Shown here: in pieces, positions 14,915 through 25,380 of the stretch
Layout: every line of letters starts with the position of its first letter
How positions within the stretch are numbered: position 1 is the first letter of the stretch
DNA from: Bacillus sp. DTU_2020_1000418_1_SI_GHA_SEK_038
Lineage (GTDB): Bacteria > Bacillota > Bacilli > Bacillales > Cytobacillaceae
Length of the DNA stretch: 64,000 nucleotides
NCBI RefSeq assembly: GCF_032341175.1
Contig: NZ_CP135435.1
Coordinates: 2,790,001 to 2,854,000, forward strand
Reading direction: 5' to 3'
The notes under the pieces: generated by a model
Seen by the model: the letters and a program-made list of their open reading frames with translations, nothing else
Databases searched by the model: none
Told to the model about the DNA's origin: nothing
Position numbers and translations under genes: made by a program

Positions 14915-17716
14915 TTACATCGACTTATTGATTAATTCGACTATTCCATTGATATCGCTTTTGGTATGAGGAATTTTCGGAATGGAATCTAAAAAAGCTT
15001 TTCCATACTGGGTTGTAAGCAATCTGCGATCAAAAATAAAAATAAATCCTTTGTCACTTCTAGTTCGGATAAGTCTTCCAAATCCCTGTTTAAAGCGTAT
15101 TATTGCTTCTGGTAAGGAATAGTCAGAAAATGGATTTCCACCTTTTTGCTTAATTAGGTCACATTTCGCCTCTGTAAAAGGTTCATCCGGTGGTGAAAAA
15201 GGAAGCCTGACGATAATTAAACAAGTTAAATCCTCTCCAGGAATGTCTATTCCTTCCCAGAAACTATTTGTGCCTAATAGAATTGCCTTTTCGAATTTTT
15301 GAAAATTACGAGTTAACCTTGACCTGCTTCCGCTCGATACACCTTGGGCAATAATGGCATAATCATTTAGAAACCCAGATTCTTTTATAAGCTCATATGT
15401 TTTTTTGAGCATCTCATGAGAAGTAAATAATATGAGCATTCTTCCCTTTGTTGCTTCTGCTATGGAGATAATATGTTCACTTATAGCCATTACATATTCA
15501 TCCAATGAAACAGAATTTACTTCAGGAAGATCATCCGGAATAACAAGCTTTACTTGTTCATTATAATCAAAAGGGGATTGAATTTGCTCTGCTGTGCAGT
15601 CTGTTAATTTCAATCCCAGTTCATTTAACATATAGTTAAATGAGTTTTTTACAGATAAGGTAGCAGAAGTGATAACAGCTGATTCTTTTTTACTGAAGAA
15701 TTCTTCCTTTAATAAATGACCTGCATTGACAGGCTGTGAATAAACAGTAGTAGCATTTTGCATGGACCTAATATCCATTTCAATCCATGTGACAAATTCA
15801 TCAGATGGCTGTAAAAAGATATGTTTTATCCCAGAAGTTATTTCTTTTATTTCTTCCACCACAGAAACAAGCTCTTCCAATGAGGATTTTTCCTTAGCTG
15901 ACAATTTCTCCTTGTGGTGACTTATCATATTTAATCTTTTCTCTACTTCTGCAGTGAAATCCTTAAGGAGAAATAAAAATCTCTCGGCGCTCGTTTTCAT
16001 TGCTCTAAGTTCGTTACTCGAATCATCAAATGAAAAACGGCTGCTAATCCGATTATATCCTTTTTTTGATTTCGATTTCTTTTTTGCGAAAATGCTAATA
16101 ATTTTAAACAGCTCGTCCATTTCGAAACTAAGCTCTTGCACCATTACATTCATTTCAAAGGAGTGAATCAATTGCTTATTCTCGATTTCAGCTTTTTCTA
16201 GGACTTGCTCAAGCTTATATAATAATTGCTTCTGTTCCAATTGCCCGATACGGCCAAGCAAAAATCGAGTCTTTAAATAGTCAAAGGAATAGCCAAAATA
16301 CTGGCCTGAGACTTTCACTAAATGATGGCCCTCATCAATGACAATATGGCTATATTCTGGCAATATTTTGTTGTTTGAGACTAGATCTGTCAGCAACAGA
16401 GAATGATTCGTAATGATCAAATCAGCCTTTAAAGCTGATTTACGAGCCTTCATATAAAAATCTCTCGAAAGCCAGGACTTGTTTTGAAGGAATATCGTTT
16501 CATCATTTTTGATTTTATTCCAGAATATCATTCCGCCACTGGACAAATTTATTTCATCAATATCCCCAGTGAACGTTTCTGTCAGCCATACGAGGATCTG
16601 CATTTTTGTCAAGGTAGTATCGTAATTGTCTTCTAGATCCTTTAAAGATTGCTCAAATTTAGCCAAACTTAAATAATGGCTTCTACCCTTTAGTAATACC
16701 GCATTAATAGGAAAAGGAAGCATCTGTTTTAATTTAGGTATATCATTGGAAAGAAGCTGCTCCTGAAGCTGTGTTGTATATGTACTTATAATGACAGATT
16801 GACCGCTTTCTTTTCCATAAATAGCAGCAGGAATTAAATAGGCTAATGATTTTCCGACACCTGTGCCCGCCTCAATTAATGCATGCCGTTTGTGCTTAAA
16901 GGCTTGATAGACTGAATCCATCATTTTAAATTGACCTAAACGAATTTCGTAATTAGTAAAAGCCTTTTTGAACAGCTCCTCCTTCACTTCTTGCTGACTA
17001 GGATAATTCAATGTCTCATGCTCATTATTAACATCTTGTTCATGGAACCTTTTCAATGCTATGCCTTGGTGAATTTCAAGATCGTTTTCTAATACTTCGA
17101 CCGTAGCTTCTTTTTTGGTAATGATGGTATCTATGAGTAAATCTAAATCGCTCTTTAATCCGCCAGATAGCTTATAAATTTGCTTGATTGTGGAGAGCGG
17201 CAGCCGTTCCATCCGGTCTAGAAGGAGAAGCAGGAGCTCGGCCGTTACATAGGCATCACTGTCAGCCTGATGTGGACGCTCATGATTTAATCCTTCTCTG
17301 TAAGCCAATTCTGATAATTGAAAGCTATCAGCTGTCGGCATAAATACTCGAGATAGCTCTACTGTATCCAAAACTGGTCCATAAAATCCATTATACCCAG
17401 CCAGAAGGAGCTCCTCCTGTAAGAACGAAAGATCAAAAAGGACATTATGTGCAACAAAATAAGCATCCTCTAATAAAGTAAGGACTTTTGGTGCTATTTC
17501 AGAAAAAACAGGGGCATCCTTGACTGCCTCATCATCCAAACCGGTTAACTCCTCAATAAATGGAGGGATTGACTGTCCCGGGTTCACAAGTGAGGAATAT
17601 TCTTCAACTATTTTTCCGTTTTCTATAACAACAGCTGCAAATTGGATCATTTTATCGCCCTTCTTTGGAGCGTTCCCTGTTGTTTCTAAATCAATTACAA
17701 CATATTTATTACACAT
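14915..17716 (-). CDS. dinG: DinG-type 3'-5' exonuclease / XPD-family helicase-like protein
   Basis: A 933-residue two-part protein. The N-terminal DEDDh exonuclease (1-165) has DLETTG, HNVLFDLSF and HQADSDAY. The C-terminal superfamily 2 domain has Walker A AGTGVGKS (about 283-290) and DEGHH (about 461-465). No cysteine lies between these motifs, so the Fe-S cluster of E. coli DinG and XPD is missing, as in staphylococcal DinG, which is reported as a nuclease. The start at 17716 (MCNKYVVIDLETTG) matches B. subtilis. Its 3' end faces the ypmA promoter region. Confidence 0.93.
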   Translation of the reverse strand: MCNKYVVIDLETTGNAPKKGDKMIQFAAVVIENGKIVEEYSSLVNPGQSIPPFIEELTGLDDEAVKDAPVFSEIAPKVLTLLEDAYFVAHNVLFDLSFLQEELLLAGYNGFYGPVLDTVELSRVFMPTADSFQLSELAYREGLNHERPHQADSDAYVTAELLLLLLDRMERLPLSTIKQIYKLSGGLKSDLDLLIDTIITKKEATVEVLENDLEIHQGIALKRFHEQDVNNEHETLNYPSQQEVKEELFKKAFTNYEIRLGQFKMMDSVYQAFKHKRHALIEAGTGVGKSLAYLIPAAIYGKESGQSVIISTYTTQLQEQLLSNDIPKLKQMLPFPINAVLLKGRSHYLSLAKFEQSLKDLEDNYDTTLTKMQILVWLTETFTGDIDEINLSSGGMIFWNKIKNDETIFLQNKSWLSRDFYMKARKSALKADLIITNHSLLLTDLVSNNKILPEYSHIVIDEGHHLVKVSGQYFGYSFDYLKTRFLLGRIGQLEQKQLLYKLEQVLEKAEIENKQLIHSFEMNVMVQELSFEMDELFKIISIFAKKKSKSKKGYNRISSRFSFDDSSNELRAMKTSAERFLFLLKDFTAEVEKRLNMISHHKEKLSAKEKSSLEELVSVVEEIKEITSGIKHIFLQPSDEFVTWIEMDIRSMQNATTVYSQPVNAGHLLKEEFFSKKESAVITSATLSVKNSFNYMLNELGLKLTDCTAEQIQSPFDYNEQVKLVIPDDLPEVNSVSLDEYVMAISEHIISIAEATKGRMLILFTSHEMLKKTYELIKESGFLNDYAIIAQGVSSGSRSRLTRNFQKFEKAILLGTNSFWEGIDIPGEDLTCLIIVRLPFSPPDEPFTEAKCDLIKQKGGNPFSDYSLPEAIIRFKQGFGRLIRTRSDKGFIFIFDRRLLTTQYGKAFLDSIPKIPHTKSDINGIVELINKSM

Positions 17717-17837
17717 ACTACACACCTCTAACATTCAGTCAATCAAACGGTATCATAAAAACGGAAAAAGAAAAAGAATTAATGCCATTCATTATATATT
17801 TTAGGCAATTTTCAATGTTTTCAAAAGAGGATTGGAC

Positions 17838-17881
17838 AAAAAAGCCGACTCGGTTATATAAACCGGTCAGCCTTTTTACAT
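17838..17881. terminator. Terminator downstream of panD
   Basis: An imperfect inverted repeat flanked by A6 and T5, so T runs occur on both strands. Separates panBCD from dinG. Confidence 0.65.
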
Positions 17882-17892
17882 TAAGAAATCAA

Positions 17893-18279
17893 TTACATCA
17901 TGATGGTTTTTTCAGGTTCCTTATTTATTATTTCCTTAATTCTATTTTTTTCGTCCATTATAGCCACTTTAGGCTGATGCATATAAATTTTATCCTCAGC
18001 AACTAACGCATAGGAAATAATAATAACAACATCTCCCTCTTGGACAAGTCTTGCTGCAGCACCATTTACACAAATGACACCACTGCCTCTTTCTCCAGGA
18101 ATGATATACGTTTCAAACCTTGCTCCATTGTTATTATTAACGATTTGCACCTTTTCATTTGGAATCATTCCGACTGCATCAAGAATATCTGTATCAATTG
18201 TAATGCTGCCAACATAGTTCAAATTAGCTTCTGTCACAACTGCTCTATGAATTTTACCATTCATCATGGTGCGGAACAT
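17893..18279 (-). CDS. panD: Aspartate 1-decarboxylase proenzyme
   Basis: A 128-residue pyruvoyl enzyme making beta-alanine from aspartate for pantothenate synthesis. The self-cleavage site Gly24-Ser25 sits in NYVGSITID, and the conserved GAAARL motif is present. Length is as expected. Third gene of panB-panC-panD, 15 bp after panC. Confidence 0.96.
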   Translation of the reverse strand: MFRTMMNGKIHRAVVTEANLNYVGSITIDTDILDAVGMIPNEKVQIVNNNNGARFETYIIPGERGSGVICVNGAAARLVQEGDVVIIISYALVAEDKIYMHQPKVAIMDEKNRIKEIINKEPEKTIMM

Positions 18280-18294
18280 GATGTTTCCCCCTAT

Positions 18295-19140
18295 TTAAAT
18301 AGCTAATATTAAATTATCAATAAGTCGGGCTTTGGAGAACTTTACGGCTAAAGCAATAATTATATTTCCTTCTATACGTTCTATCTCTTTAAGGTCTGGA
18401 TAAGAGTAGATTTCAATATAATCGATTGTCCCGCTCGTCTTTTCGGAAATCATTTCTTTCATAGACGAGATAATTAGTTGAGAGTTCCTTTCACCCTCTT
18501 CAATCATGGCTTTTGCCTTGAGAAGACTTTTGTATAGAATAGGTGCTTGTTCTCTTTCTTCTGGGAGCAAATAAACATTTCTTGAGCTTTTGGCTAGCCC
18601 ATCATGTTCTCTCACAATGTCCACTGGCACAATCTTGATGGGGAAATGAAAATCGTTCACAAGTCCTTCCACAACGGCTAACTGCTGAGCATCTTTTTTG
18701 CCAAAATAAGCTTTATTCGGCTGAACTATATTAAAAAGCTTTGTTAAAACTGTCACAACCCCATCAAAGTGGCCAGGTCGGGATTGTCCGCATAATACAT
18801 CCGTCCGATCTTTAGCGATTACGGTAACCGATAACGGTGCGGGATACATCTCCTCTGGGGATGGATTGAAAATATAGTCAACCTGATGTTTTTCAGCTAA
18901 AGTGGAATCACGGTCAAAATCTCTTGGATATGAACTTAGATCTTCACTTGGCCCGAATTGGAGCGGATTTACGAAAATACTTAATACGACTAAATCATTT
19001 TCTTGCCTTGCATGATCAATTAATGTCAGATGGCCCTCATGTAAATAACCCATTGTAGGGACATAGCCAATTGATTTCCCTGACATTTTCTCTTGTAACA
19101 TTATTTGCTGCATGTCGCTAATGGATGTAATGACTTTCAT
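18295..19140 (-). CDS. panC: Pantothenate synthetase
   Basis: A 281-residue ATP-dependent ligase joining pantoate and beta-alanine. The nucleotide-binding [13 protein letters not shown] (HxGH) is near residues 25-37, with KDAQQLAVV in the middle. Its ATG overlaps the panB stop by 4 bp, so the two are translationally coupled. Confidence 0.96.
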   Translation of the reverse strand: MKVITSISDMQQIMLQEKMSGKSIGYVPTMGYLHEGHLTLIDHARQENDLVVLSIFVNPLQFGPSEDLSSYPRDFDRDSTLAEKHQVDYIFNPSPEEMYPAPLSVTVIAKDRTDVLCGQSRPGHFDGVVTVLTKLFNIVQPNKAYFGKKDAQQLAVVEGLVNDFHFPIKIVPVDIVREHDGLAKSSRNVYLLPEEREQAPILYKSLLKAKAMIEEGERNSQLIISSMKEMISEKTSGTIDYIEIYSYPDLKEIERIEGNIIIALAVKFSKARLIDNLILAI

Positions 19141-19973
19141 ACTTTTCCTCCGTACAAACTTAAAAGCTCAGTTTCTTTCATCGAGAAACTATGCTCTTCT
19201 CTAGGAAATTCCCCTTGTTTCACTTCAGTCACATAGGCAGTAATGCCTTGATCAATGACCTCATTCATATTTGAATATTTCTTAACAAACTTTGGTACTC
19301 TTTCAACACCATAAGAAAGTACATCATGATAGACAAGAACTTGCCCATCCGTATCAATGCCAGCACCGATTCCAATTGTCGGGATTGTCAGGCATTCGGA
19401 AACTTCCTTTGCCAGCTGCTTCGGAACACATTCTAATACAACGGCAAATGCACCAGCCTGCTCGCATTTTTTCGCGTCTTCGATCAGCTTACGTGCCGCT
19501 TCTGCACTTTTGCCTTGAACCTTATAGCCTCCAAGCACTGCAACAGATTGTGGTGTTAGTCCGAGATGAGCCATGACAGGTATACCAGCCTTCGTTAATG
19601 CTTCGATTCCGTCAATCACTTCATCTGCACCTTCAACTTTAACGGCATGTGCCCCTGTTTCTTGAATAATGCGCGCACCATTTATAAGTGTGTCGCGAAC
19701 TGACAGATGATAGCTCATGAATGGCATATCTACTACAATAAAGGTGTCCCCAGCTCCTCTTTTGACAGCCTTTCCATGATGAATCATGTCTTCTACCGTA
19801 ACAGGGATGGTTGAATCATATCCTAAAACAACCATTCCAAGTGAATCACCGACTAAAATCATATCAACCCTGGCTTTTTCTGCTTGCTTAGCAGCCGGAA
19901 AATCGTAAGCTGTCAGAACAGCAATCTTCTCACCATTCTCCTTCATTTTCAAAAAATCAGTCGTTTGCTTCAT
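19137..19973 (-). CDS. panB: 3-methyl-2-oxobutanoate hydroxymethyltransferase
   Basis: A 278-residue TIM-barrel enzyme forming ketopantoate from 2-oxoisovalerate and methylene-tetrahydrofolate, the first committed step to pantothenate and Co[22 protein letters not shown] and [10 protein letters not shown] are typical. AGGAGG lies just before the ATG. A long structured leader with an intrinsic terminator precedes it, suggesting regulation by attenuation. Confidence 0.96.
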   Translation of the reverse strand: MKQTTDFLKMKENGEKIAVLTAYDFPAAKQAEKARVDMILVGDSLGMVVLGYDSTIPVTVEDMIHHGKAVKRGAGDTFIVVDMPFMSYHLSVRDTLINGARIIQETGAHAVKVEGADEVIDGIEALTKAGIPVMAHLGLTPQSVAVLGGYKVQGKSAEAARKLIEDAKKCEQAGAFAVVLECVPKQLAKEVSECLTIPTIGIGAGIDTDGQVLVYHDVLSYGVERVPKFVKKYSNMNEVIDQGITAYVTEVKQGEFPREEHSFSMKETELLSLYGGKV

Positions 19974-20014
19974 CCTTATTCCTCCTTTTAATTAAGGAAG
20001 AGGGTGAAAAACAA

Positions 20015-20046
20015 AGAAAAAAATCCTTCTGTAAGCAGAAGGATTC
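20015..20046 (-). terminator. Intrinsic terminator in the panB leader
   Basis: AATCCTTCTG / CAGAAGGATT perfect stem followed on the minus strand by T7 and more. It lies 42 bp upstream of the panB start codon, inside the 5' untranslated region. Confidence 0.85.
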
Positions 20047-20210
20047 CGAATTCGTTTCGTTCTTTATTATGTCTCATCCCTCTGTCCCGGTCCATTTTTG
20101 GATCTAGGCAGAATATCTTTAATTTTTAGGTGTTCCCAGATGTTTCCATTGATGAAAAAAAATCACCTAACGATACACGGTGCAGTTCAACTTGAGGATA
20201 CTGCCCAATC
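20047..20210 (-). ncRNA. Structured 5' leader of panBCD (candidate pan RNA motif)
   Basis: The 306-bp gap between birA and panB holds nested inverted repeats. An outer stem pairs GGCAGTATC (20197-20205) with GATATTCTGCC (20107-20117) with a two-base bulge. It encloses a hairpin TTAGGTG / CACCTAA (20126-20170). These precede the terminator at 20015-20046. The pan motif is a conserved RNA upstream of pantothenate operons in Firmicutes, so position supports that assignment. I have not matched its consensus base by base. Confidence 0.6.
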
Positions 20211-20279
20211 ATTTAGCTTACGCTAGACAGCTTAAGTATAACAAATTAATAATTAATTTGACTACAAAAACTTTTTAGT

Positions 20280-21260
20280 TTATTTAAGTTCAATGTCTGC
20301 TGAGTAAACATGGTGGACCTTGCCCTTTTCATCTTCAATCATTAGAACACCATCTTCTGTTATACCCATTGCTTTTCCATGGATACTTCCCGTTATCGTT
20401 CTAGCGGTTATGATTTTACCTATGCTGATGGCATAGCTTTCCCAAAGCAACTTTATAGGATAGAAGCCTTTTTCTAAGTAAAGTGCATATAAATTCTCCA
20501 ATTTGCTTAACAGAATTTTTACTAATTCTGCTCTTTGAAGTTTTTTACCGCTTTCGATAGCTAGCGAGGTAGCTATATTATGCAGCTCCTCAGGATAATC
20601 TTCCTTCTGCTGATTTACATTAATGCCAATCCCGATAATTATGGAAGTGATTCGGTCTGCATCAGCTTGAAGCTCAGTTAATATTCCAGTCACTTTCTTC
20701 CCATTAATTAAAATGTCATTCGGCCATTTTATTTGCGGGGTTAGGTTTGTAAACTCTTCTATGGCTTGTACAACAGCAACTGCCGCAATTAATGTTAGCT
20801 GCGGGGCTTTTTGAGGAGGTATATTTGGTCGAAGAATTACACTCATCCAAACTCCGGTATATTTCGGAGAATGCCATTTCCGGTCCATTCTTCCCCTGCC
20901 CAAAACCTGCTCCTCTGCGATAATGACTGTTCCTTCTGGAGCATCTTCATTTGCAAGCCGATGGGCAATTTTTTGGGTAGAGTCAACACTTTCCTCATAA
21001 TGAATATTTTTTCCAAAAGACTTTGTTACTAGCCCTAATCTTATCTCATCAGCTGTAATTCTTTCCGGAATCTTTGTAATTCGATAACCTTTCTTGCGTA
21101 CAGCTTCGAGTTCAAATCCGTCCTTACGCAACTCTTCTATATGCTTCCAGACCGCTGTCCTTGAGCATCCTAAAAGATCGGCTAAATATTGGCCAGACAA
21201 ATATTCATCGTCATTTATTGTGAAAGCATCGAGCAGTTTCTTCCTTAACTCTGATTGCAC
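20280..21260 (-). CDS. birA: Bifunctional biotin ligase / biotin operon repressor
   Basis: A 326-residue protein. The N-terminal winged helix (about 1-65, LADLLGCSRTAVWKHI) binds operator DNA. The catalytic domain (about 75-260) has the biotinyl-AMP loop GRGRMDRKW and WPNDILINGKK, and a C-terminal SH3-like domain follows. GTG at 21260 is chosen: it aligns with the B. subtilis start and AAGGAG is 11 bases away. A GTG 12 bases upstream leaves no room for a ribosome binding site. Overlaps cca by 16 bp. Confidence 0.94.
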   Translation of the reverse strand: MQSELRKKLLDAFTINDDEYLSGQYLADLLGCSRTAVWKHIEELRKDGFELEAVRKKGYRITKIPERITADEIRLGLVTKSFGKNIHYEESVDSTQKIAHRLANEDAPEGTVIIAEEQVLGRGRMDRKWHSPKYTGVWMSVILRPNIPPQKAPQLTLIAAVAVVQAIEEFTNLTPQIKWPNDILINGKKVTGILTELQADADRITSIIIGIGINVNQQKEDYPEELHNIATSLAIESGKKLQRAELVKILLSKLENLYALYLEKGFYPIKLLWESYAISIGKIITARTITGSIHGKAMGITEDGVLMIEDEKGKVHHVYSADIELK

Positions 21261-22444
21261 CCTAACAGCCACTCCTTTAACGAATCTTTGCGATTACTGA
21301 TTTGCTTATTTAAAACTGCGACCTCAACTTCTCCTAATTTTTCCTTTATCCAAGGTCCAGGGGATTTCTGATACCACTCTTGCAGGTCAGTTCCTGTAAC
21401 CTGTAATTCACCTCGCTGTTTAATGGGCAATAAATGATAACTTAACAGTAATCTTTCAATATCGATGATTACATCCTGATTATGTAATACATTATAGATT
21501 TTTTCTGTTCCCTCAATGATTTCAGCGCCTGCATCGAACATTGCTTTATTTGTCCAATTGCTTCTTTCTCTAAAATCCAGCCAAAATAATAATTGATGGA
21601 TTTTTTTTATTTGTTTCACTGGCAGCTTCCAATTTTTCATAAAATCATTAACTTTATGTAAATCAATCTTAAAAAGATAAAGTAGCAGTCCCCACATTTC
21701 ATTAACTGAAAGCTTGCTGCAATCATACTTAGCTATATTTGTTATTGTTTCGATATGTGGTTTCATTCCTGGCAAATAGTTTAAAAGGCCAGTGTCAGCT
21801 AGTACAAGCAATGCTTGGATTCGATTATTTCCAGCCAAAAGCTTTTCGAACTCCGCTAGTTTCCTCTCTGTTGAGATCTTTGCAAGTAACGAAGCGGAAG
21901 TTTTCAAGGCCTGATAGGTGGTCTCTTCAATTCGAAAGCCTAGCTGGCTATAGAACCGGACAGCACGCATCATTCTTAAAGCATCCTCAGAAAAACGATC
22001 CTCTGCCTTCCCAACGGTCTTTATCATTTTTTCCTTAATAGCCTGTCTGCCTAGAAACGGATCAATAAACCTGCCTTCCTTGTCCATCGCAATCGCATTC
22101 ATCGTAAAATCTCTGCGTTTTAAATCTTCATGTAATGACCGGATAAATTGAACCTCGGACGGCCGTCTAAAGTCCACATACTCTGCTTCTGTTCGAAAGG
22201 TTGTCACTTCATATGGAATTCCATTAAATAGGACTATAATGGTCCCATGCTCAATTCCCACATCAACAGTTTTCGGAAAAATATTTCTAATTTCATCAGG
22301 TGTTGCAGAGGTAGCAATATCGACATCTGCAATTTCCTTCTCTAACAAATAATCTCTAACCGATCCACCTACAAAATAAGCTTCATAGCCTGACTCTTGA
22401 ATTTTTGATAAAAGGGGAATTGCTTTTAGAAAAGATTCCTTCAC
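21245..22444 (-). CDS. cca: CCA-adding tRNA nucleotidyltransferase
   Basis: A 399-residue class II nucleotidyltransferase that builds or repairs the 3' CCA of tRNAs. The head domain has GGSVRDYLL and the catalytic DVDIAT pair, then [10 protein letters not shown]. Neck, body and tail helices follow. Overlaps bshA by 4 bp (ATGA) and birA by 16 bp. Confidence 0.95.
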   Translation of the reverse strand: MKESFLKAIPLLSKIQESGYEAYFVGGSVRDYLLEKEIADVDIATSATPDEIRNIFPKTVDVGIEHGTIIVLFNGIPYEVTTFRTEAEYVDFRRPSEVQFIRSLHEDLKRRDFTMNAIAMDKEGRFIDPFLGRQAIKEKMIKTVGKAEDRFSEDALRMMRAVRFYSQLGFRIEETTYQALKTSASLLAKISTERKLAEFEKLLAGNNRIQALLVLADTGLLNYLPGMKPHIETITNIAKYDCSKLSVNEMWGLLLYLFKIDLHKVNDFMKNWKLPVKQIKKIHQLLFWLDFRERSNWTNKAMFDAGAEIIEGTEKIYNVLHNQDVIIDIERLLLSYHLLPIKQRGELQVTGTDLQEWYQKSPGPWIKEKLGEVEVAVLNKQISNRKDSLKEWLLGCNQS

Positions 22445-23586
22445 ATCACGTCATCCTCTTTAAGTAGGTTGTAATATATATTCTCATATTGAGTGACAAT
22501 AAGTTCTGAGCGAAAGTTATGGTACGCAGTGTTTATGGCCTCTCTGGAAAACCGTTGGTGGAGTTCCTCATTAGTTAGCATAGCGATGCCTTTTTCAGCA
22601 ATTGCTGGAATATCGCCAAGCTCACATAAATAGCCGTTTTGCCCGTTAGAAATCACTTCTGGAATGCCTCCGACATTTGTTCCGATACAAGGTACTCCAC
22701 AAGCCATCGCTTCTAGAGCAACTAAACCAAAGCTTTCTTTTTCCGAAAGCAACAGCATTAAATCACTTATGGAATAAAGCTCCTCTAGATTATCCTGCTT
22801 ACCTAATAAAAGTACCTTTTCATGAATGTCCAATTGGTTTACTAGACCGCAAACGACAGTCATCTCAGGGCCATCACCAACAAGCATCAGCTTGGCAGGG
22901 ACTTTTTCAGCTATTTTGGCAAATGCTTTTACTACATCCTGAACTCTTTTCACCCCGCGGAAATTTGAAACATGGATGACAACCTTTTCGTCCTCTGTAA
23001 TCCCATATTCCTTCCGTAAATAAGAAGAATCCATTAAACGGTATACACGCTCATCAATAAAGTTATATACTACTTCAATCTTTTTTTCTGGTTTGATGAC
23101 ATCGTATGTTTGTGCGGTTAAGGAGTTAGAAACTGCCGTAACGGCATCAGATTTTTCTATTCCAAATCGGATTGCTCCCGTTAAAGACTGGTCATAGCCA
23201 AGAACGGTAATATCCGTTCCGTGTAAAGTAGTAACAATTTTAATATCGCGTTCACTCATTTGCTTGGCGAGAATGGCACAGACAGCATGTGGAATTGCAT
23301 AATGGACATGAAGCAAATCAAGATTTTCCCGTTTAATGACTTCAGCCATCTTACTCGCAAGGGCAATATCATATGGAGGATATTGAAAAACAGAATATTG
23401 ATTTACATCTACTTGATGGTAAAAAATATTTGAATGCATTCTATTTAATCGAAACGGAAGGCTTGAGGTTATGAAATGAATCTCATGCCCTCTTTCAGCA
23501 AGCTTTTTACCTAATTCAGTCGCTATAGCTCCAGATCCGCCTACTGTCGGATAACAGGTTATGCCAATTTTTAATTTTGTTTTCAT
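22441..23586 (-). CDS. bshA: N-acetyl-alpha-D-glucosaminyl L-malate synthase
   Basis: A 381-residue GT4 glycosyltransferase catalysing the first step of bacillithiol synthesis. [27 protein letters not shown] and the E-x7-E motif region [14 protein letters not shown] match BshA (formerly YpjH). The B. subtilis neighbour bshB1, encoding the next enzyme, is missing between this gene and mgsA. A deacetylase elsewhere in the genome must supply it if the pathway works. Confidence 0.94.
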   Translation of the reverse strand: MKTKLKIGITCYPTVGGSGAIATELGKKLAERGHEIHFITSSLPFRLNRMHSNIFYHQVDVNQYSVFQYPPYDIALASKMAEVIKRENLDLLHVHYAIPHAVCAILAKQMSERDIKIVTTLHGTDITVLGYDQSLTGAIRFGIEKSDAVTAVSNSLTAQTYDVIKPEKKIEVVYNFIDERVYRLMDSSYLRKEYGITEDEKVVIHVSNFRGVKRVQDVVKAFAKIAEKVPAKLMLVGDGPEMTVVCGLVNQLDIHEKVLLLGKQDNLEELYSISDLMLLLSEKESFGLVALEAMACGVPCIGTNVGGIPEVISNGQNGYLCELGDIPAIAEKGIAMLTNEELHQRFSREAINTAYHNFRSELIVTQYENIYYNLLKEDDVM

Positions 23587-23607
23587 TCGTTTTCACCAAA
23601 TATTATC

Positions 23608-24027
23608 TCAAACATCCTGACCACCGCTTTTTCCGTAGACAATTGTTCTCCAAGATAAATCCCCGCGTTCAAGTCCTTTAATCAGGATTTCTGCTGTCCC
23701 CATATTTGTAGCTAGCGGGACTGAATATACATCACATAAGCGCATTAATGCAGTCACATCTGGCTCATGGGGCTGCGCTGTTAAAGGATCCCTGAAGAAT
23801 ATCACTATATCCATTTTATTATTTGCTACTAATGCACCAATTTCCTGATCTCCACCAAAAGGGCCAGATTGAAATCTATGAATATTCAAGCCTGTTTCAT
23901 TAATTAATCTAGAGCCTGTCGTTCCTGTGGCAAAAAGGGTATGCTCAGCTAAAATATTTTTATACGCTGTTACAAAACGTACAAGATCATTCTTTTTTTT
24001 ATCATGTGCAATCAAAGCTATATTCAT
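23608..24027 (-). CDS. mgsA: Methylglyoxal synthase
   Basis: A 139-residue cytosolic enzyme converting dihydroxyacetone phosphate to methylglyoxal. The phosphate-binding ATGTTG and the [10 protein letters not shown] and [14 protein letters not shown] segments with catalytic Asp residues are intact. 17 bp after dapB and 22 bp before bshA, thus in the same operon. Confidence 0.96.
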   Translation of the reverse strand: MNIALIAHDKKKNDLVRFVTAYKNILAEHTLFATGTTGSRLINETGLNIHRFQSGPFGGDQEIGALVANNKMDIVIFFRDPLTAQPHEPDVTALMRLCDVYSVPLATNMGTAEILIKGLERGDLSWRTIVYGKSGGQDV

Positions 24028-24043
24028 CTAATTCCCACCCTTA

Positions 24044-24844
24044 CTAATCCAAGATGTTTTCTAGTCCATAAATTAAAGTATCAATTTTTAACACAGTATC
24101 TACAGCATGTTTTACCCCTGACATAAAGGAGGCACGATTATAAGAGTCATGCCGGATTGTTAAGGTTTGTCCTTCTGAACCAAACATCACTTGCTGATGG
24201 GCAATTAAACCTGGCAATCTGACTGAATGGATGTGCATCCCTTCAAAATCTGCCCCTCTTGCACCAGAAATTGTTTCCTTTTCGTTCGGATGACCTTGTT
24301 TTTTCGGCTCCCTGACCGCTGCAATCATTTCCGCTGTTTTTACTGCTGTTCCTGACGGAGCGTCCAGCTTTTGATCATGATGGAGTTCAATAATTTCTAC
24401 ATCATTGAAATATCTCCCCGCCATTTGTGCAAACTTCATCATTAAAATAGCACCTATGGCAAAATTAGGCGCAATAATACAACCTAGTTCCTTATCACGA
24501 CATAGCGATTCAAGCTCGTTAAGATCCTCTTTACTGAAGCCTGTTGTTCCGACAACCGGTCTAACCCCATGTGCTAATGCCGTTTTCGTATGGAGCATGC
24601 CATATTCAGGCGTAGTTAAATCGATAAGGACATCTGTATCAATTTCCTGGAAGCATTGAGACATATCAGTATAGATAGGAATATCAATTCCGCTAAAACC
24701 ATCAAAATTACTGAGCAAGCCTCCTCCATTTTTGTGATCAACTACTGCTACGAGCTGATAATTATCAGTTTCCTGCACGAGCTGAACGGCTTCTCTTCCC
24801 ATTCTTCCTCTTGCTCCTGCAATGACAATTTTGATTTTTTCCAT
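24044..24844 (-). CDS. dapB: 4-hydroxy-tetrahydrodipicolinate reductase
   Basis: A 266-residue NAD(P)H-dependent enzyme of lysine and diaminopimelate synthesis, which also feeds spore dipicolinate. GARGRMGRE binds nucleotide; VVGTTGF, the catalytic segment [15 protein letters not shown] and the C-terminal domain are present. ATG at 24844 follows GGGGGA 8 bases upstream; a longer in-frame start would lie inside ypjD without a site. Confidence 0.96.
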   Translation of the reverse strand: MEKIKIVIAGARGRMGREAVQLVQETDNYQLVAVVDHKNGGGLLSNFDGFSGIDIPIYTDMSQCFQEIDTDVLIDLTTPEYGMLHTKTALAHGVRPVVGTTGFSKEDLNELESLCRDKELGCIIAPNFAIGAILMMKFAQMAGRYFNDVEIIELHHDQKLDAPSGTAVKTAEMIAAVREPKKQGHPNEKETISGARGADFEGMHIHSVRLPGLIAHQQVMFGSEGQTLTIRHDSYNRASFMSGVKHAVDTVLKIDTLIYGLENILD

Positions 24845-24845
24845 G

Positions 24846-25187
24846 TTATTTATCCCCCTGATCTTCAATTCTTGTCCAACGGTCTTTATCACGAGTATTA
24901 AATTTATTCATTACTCCATTATGTGCAGTTTCAAGATCAATATTTAATGAATTAGCTAGGCATATGAGGACAAATAACGTATCCCCCAATTCTTCTTCAA
25001 TCGCTTTTTCTGTTTCGGTAGCTTTTTTCGGTTTCTCACCGTATTGATGATTGATCTCTCTTGCAAGCTCGCCTAGCTCCTCTGTTAGCCTTGCCAACAT
25101 AGCAAGAGGACTAAAATACCCTTCTTTAAATTGGCTTATGTATGTATCCACTTCTTCTTGCAAATCTTTCATTGTTTTTTCTTGCAC
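24846..25187 (-). CDS. ypjD: MazG-like nucleotide pyrophosphohydrolase YpjD
   Basis: A 113-residue all-helical protein with the MazG-type metal-binding pattern EELGELARE and EEELGDTLF (ExxE...ExxD). The family hydrolyses nucleoside triphosphates, likely house-cleaning. GTG at 25187 gives [12 protein letters not shown], which lines up with the B. subtilis start; an ATG four codons upstream at 25199 is possible but sits too close to AAGGG. Opens the ypjD-dapB-mgsA-bshA-cca-birA transcript. Confidence 0.85.
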   Translation of the reverse strand: MQEKTMKDLQEEVDTYISQFKEGYFSPLAMLARLTEELGELAREINHQYGEKPKKATETEKAIEEELGDTLFVLICLANSLNIDLETAHNGVMNKFNTRDKDRWTRIEDQGDK

Positions 25188-25315
25188 GCTTAATTTCATC
25201 CCTTCTTATGTTTAAAGGTAAACCTACTATTTCCCTTCTTTCATGTTAGCTAAACGATAGTTCTTTTACAAATATTTTTTATTAAATATAAGGTGGATCC
25301 GTTTGTCAAACTCCC

Positions 25316-25345
25316 TTGACTTTATCCTTGATAAACGGGCACAAT
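25316..25345 (+). promoter_or_regulatory. Candidate promoter of ypjC
   Basis: TTGACT, 18-base spacer, CACAAT, 36 bp upstream of the ypjC start. The -10 box is imperfect. Confidence 0.4.
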
Positions 25346-25380
25346 AATTTATGTAGGAAATTGGAAGCGGAGGATTTTAT

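Noticed and set aside
17665..18006. 113-codon open frame on the plus strand between dinG and panD
   Set aside because: Overlaps the dinG start, a terminator and the panD end; no start signal and no family resemblance.
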